This document shows positions 39,701 to 48,210 of a stretch of 64,000 bases of DNA, one piece after another. How positions within the stretch are numbered: position 1 is the first letter of the stretch; each line of letters begins with the position of its first letter. Below the pieces are notes generated by a model. That model saw only the letters and a list, made by a program, of their open reading frames with translations, ran no database searches and was not told the DNA's origin. The position numbers and the translations under genes were made by a program. The stretch comes from CAVTWS01 sp963732655 (GTDB lineage: Bacteria; Actinomycetota; Acidimicrobiia; Acidimicrobiales; SHLQ01), in contig CAVTAI010000013.1 of the NCBI GenBank assembly GCA_963732655.1, positions 186,001 to 250,000 of the forward strand. The letters are read 5' to 3'.

Positions 39701-41614
39701 CTGGAAGGCGGCCCGCCGGGCGGGTCATGACATCGGCCGCGACCAGGTCGCCCGGCTGATGGGAGGCCTGGAGATCCAAGGGATCAGTCGGCGGCGACGC
39801 AAGGTGTTCACGACCGTCGCTGACCCCGACGCGCTGCGGGCACCGGACCTGGTCAACCGGATGTTCCGGGCGGACCGGCCCGACGCCTTGTGGGTCACCG
39901 ACCTGACCTATGTCCCCACGAGATCGGGGATGGCGTATGTGTGCTTCATCGTCGACGCGTTCAGTCGCCGCATCGTCGGCTGGCGGGTAGCGGCGAACAT
40001 GCGCACCGACATGGTCCTGGACGCGCTTGAGATGGCGAGACGCTGCCGGGGCGGCAACCGCCTCGTCGGCCTGGTCACCCATTCCGATGCCGGCTCCCAG
40101 TTCACGTCGGTGCGGTTCACCGAGCGGCTCGACGAGATCGGGGCCCGGCCCAGCATCGGCACCGTCGCCGACTCGTTCGACAACGCGCTCGCTGAAACGA
40201 CCAACGGGCTCTATAAGACCGAATGCGTCTACGGGCCCGACACGACAGGGTGGGACGGCGTCGAGGAGCTCGAGCTCGCCACCTTGTCGTGGGTGCATTG
40301 GTTCAACCACGACCGACTCCATGGCCATTGCGGCGACATCCCGCCCGCCGAATACGAACACAACCACCACCAACAATCGAACACACGTTTGACTGCTACA
40401 ATGATCTCAACCGCCTCCAGCGGACCTGGGAAACCAAACCACTGAGTCTCCACCAGACCCAGGGCGGTTCATACGGCGACCTCATCGGCACCACCGCCGG
40501 CACCGTCCAAGCCGGCGGAGCAGGCAACCAACCACAACGCTACGGACCCTTCGGCAACACCCTCAACAACGGCCCCAACCCACCCAACCTCAGCACCGAC
40601 CACCAATACACCGGCCAAACCCACGACCGACCCACCGGCCTCTACCACTACAACAGCCGCAACTACGACCCCAACACCGGCCGATTCACCCAACCAGATT
40701 CGATCATTCCTGGTGCATCTGGTCAGTCACTCAACCGATACAGCTATGTCAAAAACAACCCCACCACTCTCGCCGATCCATCCGGACACGAACCATGTGT
40801 AAGCGGCCAGAGCGCCCTTTGCTCGGCGAGCGCCGTCCAGTCGGCCAGGCACGGCGTGAATGACCCGAACTGGTCCGCGCCAGCGCAGACTCACACGGGT
40901 CGGGGCGGGGCACGAGGTCCAGGTGCCCGCAATGGCTGGGCGACGCCACCACCTATTCAATGGCCAACGTTGACGCCGCCTGGTCTGCCGCTGTCTACCC
41001 CACCAGGAGCCGCACCTGGCACTCCGGGCGTCCGGCCACTTGGCCCCGGGGTGGTCGGACTTGCAGTTGCATTCGGCTGGATGGTCTGGTCCGATATTCG
41101 GAATACGCCTTCGGACGCCGAGATCGCGGCACAGGGCGGATACATCGGCCCGCCTCCTGTGAACCTCGGGCCTGGACCGACGGCGATGTGCACCGGCGAA
41201 CAAGTCTCCTCCGGGGCTTGCCCGAGCTACGGGGGTGGACCAGGAGCGTGGGCAAATGTCAATGAGTCGATGAAAGAGCGGGCGCGCCGTTACCAGGCGC
41301 AAACGACTGGCGCAGGACCCGGTACAGCGTACGTTGTCGGCAACGTGCGGTTCGACGGCTATGAGGGTGGAACGCTCATAGAGGCGAAGGGGCCAGGGTA
41401 CAGTGGCTTCATCGGCCCAAGTGGAGATTTCTACACGTGGTACCGAGGTAGCGACCTGCTCCTCAACCAAGCAAGGCGCCAGATTGATGCTGCTGGAGGC
41501 ACGCCGATACAGTGGTATGTAGCCGAGCCTGCGGCAGCCACAACTATTAGCTCGCTCCTAGCCGCTGGTGGTTACGGCCAGATCGAGGTTATCTTTGTTC
41601 CGCCGGCCGAGTGA
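30748..41614 (+). CDS. Rhs-repeat polymorphic toxin with Tox-REase-5 tip, split by two IS3 insertions
   Basis: About 2,700 residues once both insertions are removed (coding parts 30748-33126, 34498-39097, 40475-41614). Order: signal peptide (AAFVVVTVIGVLSAGLPVASG); proline-rich stretch; SpvB/teneurin-like start (GSFETSYEIPVPSSSAG, then GPLGVGWSFGQG); a long run of YD-type Rhs repeats (YDARGRITGVTDPNGHT, YDWLGRKISLVDADSG, YDAAGNMTSQRDG). A Rossmann-like insert follows (38330-39000), then the Rhs core YHYNSRNYDPNTGRFTQPD with DPSGH. The C-terminal toxin (about 41260-41611) has Tox-REase-5 nuclease features: FDGYEGGTLIEAKGPGY, then QARRQIDAAGGTPIQWYVAEP. Frames also change near 31240, 31580 and 32690. 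GC drops in the toxin tip. Confidence 0.82.
33127..34494 (+). mobile_element. IS3-family insertion sequence, copy 1 (degraded frames)
   Basis: 1,368 bp with terminal inverted repeats: TGAACCGCCCTGGG at the left and the same sequence at the right on the other strand, followed on both by GTGGAG after a 4-base mismatch. It is flanked by the 3-bp duplication GTC (33124-33126 and 34495-34497). Insertion plus duplication is 1,371 bp, a multiple of three. It is the same element as 39098-40471 but differs by many single-base indels, so its transposase is broken. Confidence 0.92.
33191..34468 (+). pseudogene. IS3 transposase OrfA/OrfB, copy 1, frameshifted
   Basis: OrfA (33191-33520) keeps its end ELRRANAILRSASAFFAAELDRPSK, but its middle is out of frame. 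OrfB starts at GTG 33517, one frame back from OrfA, as in IS3 elements that make OrfAB by -1 frameshifting. It shows pieces VLWVANRKVYGAHKLWKAAR, WVTDLTYVPTRSGMAYVCFI and WVHWFNHDRLHGHCDDIPP in shifting frames. Compare the nearly intact copy at 39152-40445. Confidence 0.85.
39152..39489 (+). CDS. IS3 transposase subunit A (OrfA), copy 2
   Basis: About 112 residues: helix-turn-helix transposase start KRKPTTRRYSPEERERAVRM, recognition region QLNIGVESLRSWVRQAEID, and leucine-zipper-like ELKALRQEVKELRRANSILR. Copy 1 reads AFFAAELDRPSK at the end; here one base is missing in a T run near 39455 (TTTTT instead of TTTCTT). The written frame therefore runs past the natural TGA at 39487-39489. Confidence 0.85.
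39486..40445 (+). CDS. IS3 transposase subunit B (OrfB), copy 2, intact
   Basis: 319 residues from GTG 39486, overlapping the OrfA stop. It is an rve-type DDE integrase core with the acidic triad in WVTDLTYVP, THSDAGSQFTS and DNALAETTNGLYKTE, plus an HTH_21-like start VIVAYVDEHASEFGVEPICR. The end WFNHDRLHGHCGDIPPAEYE is typical of the IS3/IS51-like group. OrfA and OrfB act as a fused protein made by frameshifting to cut and join the element ends. Confidence 0.92.
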   Translation: MIVAYVDEHASEFGVEPICRVLSGAGAKIAPSTYYAAKSRPPSARATRDAVMMQVLMVLWVANRKVYGAHKLWKAARRAGHDIGRDQVARLMGGLEIQGISRRRRKVFTTVADPDALRAPDLVNRMFRADRPDALWVTDLTYVPTRSGMAYVCFIVDAFSRRIVGWRVAANMRTDMVLDALEMARRCRGGNRLVGLVTHSDAGSQFTSVRFTERLDEIGARPSIGTVADSFDNALAETTNGLYKTECVYGPDTTGWDGVEELELATLSWVHWFNHDRLHGHCGDIPPAEYEHNHHQQSNTRLTATMISTASSGPGKPNH

Positions 41615-41633
41615 TGTCCAAGGGAAGAAGAAC

Positions 41634-42304
41634 ATGAGTGGATCGCTATACGTCGGTGCATACTGGGGACCTCGCGCTGAGACGCCCGATCAATGCGCAG
41701 ATCGACTGCTCGTCTGCCTGAGTGACCTTGCAAGCGTATCGCCTTTGTTGACCGGCTGGAGAAGAAAGGGCAAATCGAAACGGGACGCAGTTGCCTCAAC
41801 CCCTTTAGGGGTCGAGGAGATCAGGGGAATGGTCGCGACATCGCAGCTGAGAGATAGTTTCGGCGGGGTTATGGAGGGGGGAGGCTTTAGCTGGAGCGCA
41901 TGGAATGGGGCGGGGACCAACGAAACAGCGGCGGCATTTAATGTACATTTTGGAGGCACGGGGAGAAGTGGAAATGCATGTGTGCTCAATCCGCCGGCGA
42001 GTCTTTGCGAAGACCCTTCGGTCCGTGGATGGGAAGGTGCGGTACTGGAAGCCGTGGCACGTGCGTTCGAACCTGACTGGGGTGTAGTCACGTCACCACT
42101 CCTCAGAGGAGCACGGGAATGGTGTGCCGGGCAGCCGTGTATCGGTTGGCTAACATTCATCGGACCGGAGAGGGCCAGGAAACCGATGCTGGTCAGCCAT
42201 TCGGGCAGGGGCGAATCATCAGACTTACCGAATCGCTGGACGACGTCACTGCGACGCAGATCCTAGAGATGGCTGACCGGCTAGAGCGCGACGGCGCTAT
42301 CTGA
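41634..42304 (+). CDS. Imm52-family immunity protein for the Tox-REase-5 toxin, one frameshift
   Basis: About 223 residues, 20 bases after the toxin stop with AGGGAAGAAG before the ATG. The start SGSLYVGAYWGPRAETPDQC, then RLLVCLSDLASVSPLLTGWRR and GKSKRDAV, matches the Imm52 pattern; the middle NETAAAFNVHFGGTG and CVLNPPASL also fit. Imm52 genes are known neighbours of Tox-REase-5 toxins, so it should neutralise the upstream nuclease tip in the producer cell. After LVSHSG the frame shifts near 42205 and continues RIIRLTESLDDVTATQILEM to 42304. GC is lower than the Rhs body. Confidence 0.78.
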
Positions 42305-42522
42305 CCAGCCATGGAGGCGCCACCCAGGCTCGCCGCGGCCGACGGCCGGGAACCCGCGCACAGCGACGGCGTCGTGCCCGGCCTTTCGGAGGAGCACAGC
42401 GATCTCCGATGAAAGGTTGCCGACGACCAACGCTCGCCATTCACACTTCGGCCCTACCTGAAGCCACGCTCGACACGACCGGCGGTGCAGGATGCAACGC
42501 CGACGATGCGTAGTGGTCGAAC
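42305..42522. other. Non-coding or remnant stretch after the immunity gene
   Basis: No intact gene. The minus strand reads LVVGNLSSEIAVLLRKAGHDAVAVRG at about 42335-42415, like the start of a DUF5615/PIN-like toxin, but with no start codon or full domain. It is likely a remnant. Confidence 0.35.
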
Positions 42523-42709
42523 GGCCTCCTGACCGACTCCCGTCGTCCCCTCCTCCTCCTTTGCCAATGAGCTTGCCAATGAACGCGCCGGCACGAGGCG
42601 GTACAGGCTGGACCGGCTCGGACACCCGAAGTACGTTTGGGCCGGTCAGACGGCATTTTCTGGCACTGGCTGGACCAGGCTGGACAGCTCCGATCGCCCT
42701 CTCAAGGTG
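42523..42709. repeat. Cassette-end repeat, copy A (next to tRNA-Glu fragment)
   Basis: About 187 bp. Copy B is split by ISL3: its left part is 45563-45672 and its right part 50731-50798, joined by the duplicated CGTTTGGG. Both contain a tandem pair TTGCCAATGA at a 12-base period (42561 and 42573 here), then GGCTGGAC-rich sequence, then the core CGCCCTCTCAAGGTG. It resembles the att-proximal end of an integrated element. Confidence 0.7.
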
Positions 42710-42739
42710 GTGGCACGGGTTCGAATCCCGTACGGGGTA
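42695..42739 (+). other. 3' fragment of tRNA-Glu (CTC), attachment-site remnant
   Basis: CGCCCTCTCAAGGTGG is the anticodon arm with loop CTCTCAA (anticodon CTC), GCACGGGTTCGAATCCCGT the T-arm, and ACGGGGTA the 3' acceptor strand. The 5' half is absent, replaced by the repeat-A sequence, as at the distal end of an element that integrates in this tRNA gene. Confidence 0.75.
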
Positions 42740-42756
42740 CTGAAACGATCCAGCGC

Positions 42757-42780
42757 AGAGCCACTCCTCGGAGTGGCTCT
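42757..42780. terminator. Hairpin terminator after the tRNA-Glu fragment
   Basis: AGAGCCACTCC-TC-GGAGTGGCTCT has perfect 11-base arms with a 2-base loop, 17 bases after the tRNA end. It is probably the original tRNA terminator carried along. Confidence 0.7.
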
Positions 42781-42803
42781 CGCCGTTTCCCGGCCCGGCG
42801 AGT

Positions 42804-43814
42804 TCAACCGGTCATCGCGACAGCGGCATTGTAGATGTCGGTGGCGGTTGACCAGCCGATGCTGCGTCGGGGCATGGTGTTGATGCGGTGTTCGATGGCT
42901 CGGAGGTCGTCGGGTGTGTAGGCGTTGAGGTTGGTGCCTTTGCCGACGTAGCGGCGGATGAGGCCGTTGCCGTTCTCGTTGGTCGGGCGTTGCCAGGGGC
43001 TGTGGGGCTCGGCGAAGTAGATGTCGATGGCGCACAGCTCGGCGAGGCGCTGGTGGCGGGCCATCTCCGAGCCCTGGTCCCAGGTCAAGGTCCGGCGCAG
43101 CTCGGGTGGGATGCGCTCGAGGATCTCGACGAGCCCGGCGAGGGTGGCATCAGCGCCGTGTCCTTCGGGGAGATCGGCGAGCCACAGGTGGCGGCTGGCC
43201 CGGTCGAACATGGTGATGATGGCGGACCGGTTGAACGCCCCGCAGATCAGGTCGCCTTCGAGGTGACCGACCTCGCTTCGCTCGCCGGCCACCGCAGGTC
43301 GCAGGCCGATCAGGTTGAACGTCCCGAGCGGCCCAGCCTTGGGTTCAGCGGCGATGCCGGTCCCTCGGCGGCGCTTTCGGCACCGCCGTCCCCGGTGCAG
43401 GCCGGCGTGGAGGCCCTTGGGGAGACCGCGCCGGCCCTGTGCGTGGACAGCCTGGTAGATCGTTTCGTGCGACACCGTGCCCGCCACGTCGGGGTAGACG
43501 CCCCGGGCGAGCTCGACCGAGATCGTCATCGGCGAGTCCTTCGCCTTCAGCCGGGCCGTCACGTGAGCCGCCAGCATCGGGTCAGCGACCAGGCACCGGA
43601 CCTTCGGGCGGGCCCTCGCCGCATCGGCGCGGACCTGGGCCTCGACAGCGCGATACGTGCCCCGGCCGCCGTTGCGGCCGACCTCCGCGGTCATCGTGCA
43701 CCGGTGCCGGCCCAGCACCAACCCGATCGCCGCGTCAGTGTCACCCCGCTCGATCCCCGCCCGAATCTCCTCGCGCTCGCTCAACGTCAACGGATCCGAT
43801 GGCATGCTGAACAC
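42804..43814 (-). CDS. IS30-family transposase, intact
   Basis: 336 residues from GTG 43814; ATG 43805 is the alternative. The HTH start is LTLSEREEIRAGIERGDTDA, then VLGRHRCTMTAEVGRNGG. The DDE core has EGDLICGAFNRS, TWDQGSEMARHQ and a glutamate in PTNENGNGLIRRY with YVGKGTNLN. Candidate ends are GTTCAACCGGTC at about 42802-42813 and the related GTTCCACCGGTC (opposite strand, about 43866-43877). The element sits between the tRNA-Glu fragment and an integrase start, so it probably landed in that att-int spacer. Confidence 0.92.
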   Translation of the reverse strand: MFSMPSDPLTLSEREEIRAGIERGDTDAAIGLVLGRHRCTMTAEVGRNGGRGTYRAVEAQVRADAARARPKVRCLVADPMLAAHVTARLKAKDSPMTISVELARGVYPDVAGTVSHETIYQAVHAQGRRGLPKGLHAGLHRGRRCRKRRRGTGIAAEPKAGPLGTFNLIGLRPAVAGERSEVGHLEGDLICGAFNRSAIITMFDRASRHLWLADLPEGHGADATLAGLVEILERIPPELRRTLTWDQGSEMARHQRLAELCAIDIYFAEPHSPWQRPTNENGNGLIRRYVGKGTNLNAYTPDDLRAIEHRINTMPRRSIGWSTATDIYNAAVAMTG

Positions 43815-43926
43815 TCCACTGGTCGGCTCGTGTGTAGACAGCGCGCATCATGCACGCCATCACGCTCCGACCGGTGGAACCCATCACCTCACAGTGATGC
43901 CGTCACCCCTTGAACTCGCCCCCTCC

Positions 43927-43946
43927 TGCCAATGAGAAGCCAATGA
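43927..43946. repeat. Third pair of the GCCAATGA motif
   Basis: TGCCAATGA and GCCAATGA lie 12 bases apart, the same period as in the cassette-end repeat, just before the integrase fragment at 43994. A paired arm-type binding site is likely. Confidence 0.4.
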
Positions 43947-43959
43947 ATCTGCGGCGGAC

Positions 43960-44639
43960 ATGGCAGCATCTCGACCACGGGAAAGGGGCACGGATGAAAG
44001 GCTTCCTTCGGCCGCGGGGGTCGGCGTGGGAGCTGAGGGTGTTCCTGGGCTAGCGCAGGGGCTAGCGCTGGAATGGTATGACGACAATCCAAGCAACCCT
44101 GCGACCAATACGTGCACCGTCGGTTACGGGCACACGATGCCGGGAGCAACTGGGAGTTCGTGTGGAAATCGTGGGCTCGACGGAGCTAGTATAACGTCGG
44201 ATCAAGCTGTGGAGTTCTTCCGCTCCGACAGTCTTCAGTTCGAGCGCCGAATTGAGAATGACATCAGCATTCCGCTGACACAACCTGAATCTGATGCGGT
44301 CTTCTTGAGATTCTATAATGGACTCAGGCCCGGATCGTCCACAATTGAGCAGGGGGGGTCAATCTTGGAGACGCTAGTGACGAGGAAGCATTGGTCACGA
44401 ACTGGGCAGACGTTGGCGTCCGAACAGCGATCAGCAACGGTCGAACCTGTGCCACCTTCGGAACGTGCGCTCGAGCCGTGGCTGAGGCCCATCTCTTTGT
44501 AACCGGAACCTACCCGACTCGATCCCAGATCGACAATTCTCCGGATCCGCCGACGATGGCGCTGGATGGTTCGCCATCGGCCATCGAAGTCTGGAGCGCG
44601 TGGTATAGTGACGAGTTCCTGCCGTTGTCGAATGGGTAG
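43960..44639 (+). CDS. Orphan lysozyme-like (GH24-type) toxin domain without its own start, one frameshift
   Basis: The domain begins near LALEWYDDNPSNPATNTCTVGYGHT (about 44060), with ITSDQAVEFFRSDSLQFERRI and PLTQPESDAVFLRFYNGL. This is the catalytic Glu, TxGYGH and Asp arrangement of phage-type lysozymes. At a run of seven Gs (about 44351-44357) one base seems missing, after which the frame gives SDEEALVTNWADVGVRT, ARAVAEAHLFVTGTYPTRSQ and a stop at 44637-44639. No ribosome binding site or start fits the domain edge: the frame only opens inside the integrase fragment. It looks like a detached C-terminal tip of a polymorphic toxin. Low GC. Confidence 0.62.
43994..44053 (+). pseudogene. N-terminal fragment of a second-type tyrosine integrase
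   Basis: GGAAAGGGGC precedes ATG 43994. The 19 codons read KGFLRPRGSAWELRVFLG, the standard start of actinobacterial tyrosine integrases, and then stop at TAG 44051 where an unrelated toxin sequence begins. It lies after a tRNA-Glu fragment, where such an integrase is expected, so the element was cut here by recombination. Confidence 0.6.
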
Positions 44640-44691
44640 ATGCGTATGAACGCAGGTCGACTGCCGCAGCGAACGTAAAGAAGGCGCAGTT

Positions 44692-45288
44692 ATGTTTCCG
44701 ACCCGGGTATGGATGCTCAACAGCACCATGCGACGAGAGGATGGCCCGGCACTAGCCGATGGAATGCTGCACGAGGCTCAATCCGAGCGGTCGAGATGCA
44801 CCCCTAGGTTTTTCATATGGCTAGCGCTAGTCGTCAGCGCCCTGCCTGCGTGTACGGGCGGCGAGCGAGAGACGACGAACGATGAAGAGATCTCAAGCCC
44901 ATTTTTTCTCACGAGCGATAGTATGTCGACTACGGTGTGTGGAGCACTGGAACGGCTAGTGGAAGCAGAGGAATCGTCCAACGGGGGATCAAATTTCGAT
45001 GCCATTGACCGAGCGGATGTCGAATGGCATTTGAGACTCTATGACCTTCGACAGGCCGCTCGGAGAGATACGGCGGTCAGCGCTTCGAATGCAGCGGACA
45101 TATGGCTCGGAACTCAATACGTCGATGACGTTAGCCTTTTTCCACAGTGGGAAGACATACTATCGGAGGAACAGCTTGCGCTGGTAGCTCGCGGCATTGA
45201 CCTTCTGTCAGGTAGTCTTAGCGCGGAGTGTCCAGCGACATGGGCAACAGAAGGTACACTGATGATGGCGGGGCAGTTTGTCTCATGA
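44692..45288 (+). CDS. Lipoprotein of unknown family, candidate immunity protein for the lysozyme-like toxin
   Basis: 198 residues from ATG 44692 with GAAGG upstream; ATG 44764 would put the signal peptide nearer the start. The lipobox follows FFIWLALVVSALPAC. The mature part is helical and polar (TVCGALERLVEAEESSN, VEWHLRLYDLRQAARRD, SEEQLALVARGIDLLSG) with no recognised motif. It begins 52 bases after the toxin stop, has the same low GC, and would sit outside the membrane. That is where an inhibitor of a peptidoglycan-cleaving toxin must act. The role is inferred from position only. Confidence 0.5.
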   Translation: MFPTRVWMLNSTMRREDGPALADGMLHEAQSERSRCTPRFFIWLALVVSALPACTGGERETTNDEEISSPFFLTSDSMSTTVCGALERLVEAEESSNGGSNFDAIDRADVEWHLRLYDLRQAARRDTAVSASNAADIWLGTQYVDDVSLFPQWEDILSEEQLALVARGIDLLSGSLSAECPATWATEGTLMMAGQFVS

Positions 45289-45562
45289 TCGGAAATGTCT
45301 GCACCGCGGCCGAGAAGCAATTTCCGCCGGTCCTGTGTCAGTTGAACGCAGAGACGGCTCGCCGTTCGTAGTGAATACGGTAGCGACGAACTTGTCAACG
45401 AGTGGATCGACTGGCGTACGGGCCCTGATGCCGATCAGCGGCCTCCTGATGCGCAGTGGTGGCAGATGGTCGGTCGTGCCCGTCGCGACCGGCTAGCGAT
45501 GCTTCGCCCGCCCACAACCCGGGGCAAGATTCGACGCCGGCTCATGTATGTAGTCATCGACC
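45289..45562. other. Gene-poor stretch before repeat copy B
   Basis: One frame reads ELVNEWIDWRTGPDADQRPPDAQWW (about 45390-45465), perhaps the tail of a lost gene. No start, stop pair or family is supported. Confidence 0.3.
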
Positions 45563-45672
45563 GTCTCCTGACCGACTCACGTCGTTCTACCTTGCCAATG
45601 AGCTTGCCAATGAACGCGGCGGCACGAGTCGGTACAGGCTGGACCGGCTCGGACACCCAGAGTACGTTTGGG
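45563..45672. repeat. Cassette-end repeat, copy B left part
   Basis: It matches 42523-42641, including the TTGCCAATGA pair at 45592 and 45604, and ends in CGTTTGGG, the 8-bp target duplicated by ISL3. The continuation is at 50731. Confidence 0.7.
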
Positions 45673-45685
45673 GGCTCTTCGGATT

Positions 45686-45819
45686 TCAGCGGGGCGTGAC
45701 GGTGTCGAGGAGGTCCCAGTTGGGTCGTCCGGCGTAGAGCAGGGTCCGGATCCGGTAGTGGCGGAAGTGGCGTAGTCCGAAGCCGACGCGTTTGATGCGC
45801 TTGATGAGGTTGTTCATGG
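45686..45819 (-). pseudogene. C-terminal 43 codons of the ISL3 transposase
   Basis: NNLIKRIKRVGFGLRHFRHYRIRTLLYAGRPNWDLLDTVTPR, the standard C terminus of ISL3 transposases, cut from its gene by the Tn554-like insertion. The upstream part ends at 49448 with NGPTEAM; the two join in frame. Confidence 0.9.
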
Positions 45820-45892
45820 TTATCTGGAGCGCTCGGGTGCGAGGCCTTGTAGGGCTGGGCTTTCACGTGGAGGACATGTCCTCGACGGGTGT

Positions 45893-46258
45893 TCAGGTGA
45901 GTCCGTCGGCGCGCTGCTGGCCGAAGCGTTTGGCGACTTGTTCTCGGAGCTGATGGTTCTCGGCCTTGAGGCGTCGGATCTCGTCGAGGGTGGCCTCGAT
46001 GCGCCGGCTCTGGGAGTCGGTGGTGGCGCACTGGGTGGAGGGGACTCCGGCGACGGTGGTGGTCCTGCGGAGGCGATCGATTTCGGCGCGGACCTCGGGT
46101 TGGCGGTAGAGCCAGGACCGTGACACGCCTGCGGTCCGGGCGACGTTGGCGAAGGTCACTGCTGCGCCGGCGGCGTCGAGGTCGCGGAGGGCCTTGATGG
46201 TGCGGTGGCGGGTGTCGTGGCTGCGCTGCTGCGCAGCGGCTGCGAGGGCGCTGGTCAT
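45893..46258 (-). CDS. Tn554 TnpC-like protein (DUF6262)
   Basis: 121 residues: a helix-turn-helix (LRDLDAAGAAVTFANVARTAGVSRSWLY) followed by a coiled coil (RIEATLDEIRRLKAENHQLREQVAKRFG). ATG 46258 overlaps the tnpB stop (ATGA). In Tn554-type elements the third protein assists the two tyrosine recombinases and influences orientation and frequency of insertion. Confidence 0.85.
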   Translation of the reverse strand: MTSALAAAAQQRSHDTRHRTIKALRDLDAAGAAVTFANVARTAGVSRSWLYRQPEVRAEIDRLRRTTTVAGVPSTQCATTDSQSRRIEATLDEIRRLKAENHQLREQVAKRFGQQRADGLT

Positions 46259-48210
46259 GGCGTGGGGTCTCCGATGGTTTCGAGGGCGTCGATGAGCTGG
46301 TCGAGGTTGTCGTGGACCTGGCGGTGGTTCGCGGCGAGCCGGAACCGGCCGTCGGCCTCTGCGGTGGCGATGAGGGTGCGGGTTTCGTCTCGTTGCCGGC
46401 GGTGGATGTCGAGGAACGCCGGGGTGGTCTGGAAGTCGGGGCAGGTGAGACAGGCGTTGGGGTGTGGGCAGTCCTGTTGAGGCGGTCGCCCGCAGTAGCC
46501 GTTGGGAAGGCTGGCCTGGACTCGGGCCATGTTGTGCTTGGTCCACTCGGCATCGGCGGTGACGGCAACGGGGTCGTAGGCGATTCGTTCGCCGTGGAGG
46601 TCCACGCGTTGCTGGCAGTACTCGTCGAAGGCCTGGCGCACGGTGGTGTCGTGGAGGGTGGCGTAGCGGGCGGTCATCTGCGGGTGTGGCGTGCCCGAGG
46701 AGACGTTGGATGACGTGCTGGGGGACGCCTTGGTTGATGAGTCTGGTCCCGAGCGTGTGACGGAACTGATGCGCGGTCACTCGGACTCGCTGGCCGGCCT
46801 CGTCTCGAACGTCGATGTCGTCTTGCCAGCGGGCGAGGCGTGCCCGGAGGGTGGCGTAGTTGAACGGGCGGGTCCCGTCTGGGTTCGAGTGCGGCGCGGG
46901 GAACAACACGGGCGGCCCTCGGGCCAGCGGCGAAGCAGGTCGGCCTGCTGAACCCGGATCGTTGCCGCGGCGGTGGCGCTGAGCGGGACGAGCTGCTCGG
47001 CGGCCATCTTGGTGTTGTAGTAGCGCAGGCACGGCCAGCCGGCGCTGTCGTGGATGATCGGGTTGAACGCCAGCGTGCATGCGTCGTTGGCTCGCAGCCC
47101 GGTCTCGGTGATGGTCACGACCAACGCCCGGGTGGTGGCGTCGGGGAGGGCATCGAGGTGGTCGGGGTGTTCGAGTTGGTTCATGACGAACTCGGGAATG
47201 AAGCGGGGCAGCGGCCGGGGCCGGCGCGGTAGGTCGTCGTGGTAGAGAGCAGCGGTTGAAGCCAGGCCGGGTAGCCAGTCGTGGCGCCGGCAGGTGTCGA
47301 GGAAGCCGCGCAGACAGGTGATGTAGGTGCTGGAGGTGTGCGGTGCCAGGTGGGAGGCGGTGACCCATACGAGGTAGGCCTCGATGGCGTCACGGGTGAT
47401 GGCGGTCTCGTCACCGGCGCCGGGATGACGTCGGCCGAGGAACCGGCTGAACCACAACAGGGCCCGGGCATCGACATGGACGGTGCCGAAGGTCTTGCCC
47501 GATCCGAGCCGCAGGCGGGCCCAGCGCTTCACCGCGACCCGGAGCCAGGGCTGGACGATCGTGTCGAAACGGGTCTGGTTCGGTGACCGGGTCACATGGA
47601 TCCCGAGCCGGGCCGCGACCCAGACGTCGCTCGCGTACTCGGCCTCGACGTCGATCCCGCCGAGGTCGCGGAGATGCCGGTACGCGTAGCGGAACAGAGC
47701 GATCGTGCGGGTCGGGTCCTTCCAGCGTCGGGCTCCGACGTCGGCGAGCCACGCGTCGAGCGGTCGGTCCAACAGCGAGTTGGTCTCGGTGTCGACGAGG
47801 AGCCCGACGAGGTGACGGATCGTTGACGGCAGAACCCGCACGCTGCGGTCGTCGTGACGGCGCTGAAGGATGTAGCCGACCTCGAGCCGGGGTCGGGGGG
47901 CGAGCTCGGACAGGTCGAAGACATCGACCATCTCCGAACCGGCACGGATCGCGACCGGGCCGGCGCTGGCCCGGAACTCGTCAACGTCAGGTTTGCCGTG
48001 CTTGGTCCAACGCTGGTGATGAGCCGAGCACAGCCGCAGCGCCCACGACGTGCGCTCACACCCGGCGACCGCGCAGCGGCCGCGACCGAACACCGGGTCA
48101 TCTGGATCGACACGGATGACCGGGCCAGCGAACTCGGGTCGGACACCAGCGAGCAACGCAACCAGCAGGTCGTCGTGGCCGATCTCGGGGACCCCAACAG
48201 CGCTCAGCAT
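46255..48210 (-). CDS. Tn554 TnpB-like tyrosine recombinase, two frameshifts
   Basis: About 650 residues, the usual TnpB length. ATG 48210 overlaps the tnpA stop. An N-terminal region with four cysteines (CAVAGCERTSWALRLCSAHH) resembles a small zinc site. The catalytic domain has ITETGLRANDACTLAF (Arg), VTAHQFRHTLGTRLINQGV (His-x-x-Arg), IQRLLGHATP (His) and MTARYATLHDTTVRQ (Tyr). Frames change near 46910 and near 46680, so the protein is split as written, though all catalytic residues survive. A C-terminal cysteine cluster (NGYCGRPPQQDCPHPNACLTC) follows the tyrosine. Confidence 0.85.

Larger units (their letters stand above)
39098..40471 (+). mobile_element. IS3-family insertion sequence, copy 2
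   Basis: 1,374 bp, same orientation and ends as copy 1, flanked by the 3-bp duplication TAC (39095-39097 and 40472-40474). Element plus duplication is 1,377 bp, again a multiple of three. The host Rhs frame meets a TGA formed by the first bases of the element. Removing the insertion joins NFVMY to GDLIGTTAGTVQAGG in frame. Confidence 0.93.

Noticed and set aside
42634..42745. Open frames across the tRNA-Glu fragment (giving GIRTRATTLRG-like text)
   Set aside because: This is the well-known false translation of tRNA 3' ends and flanks.
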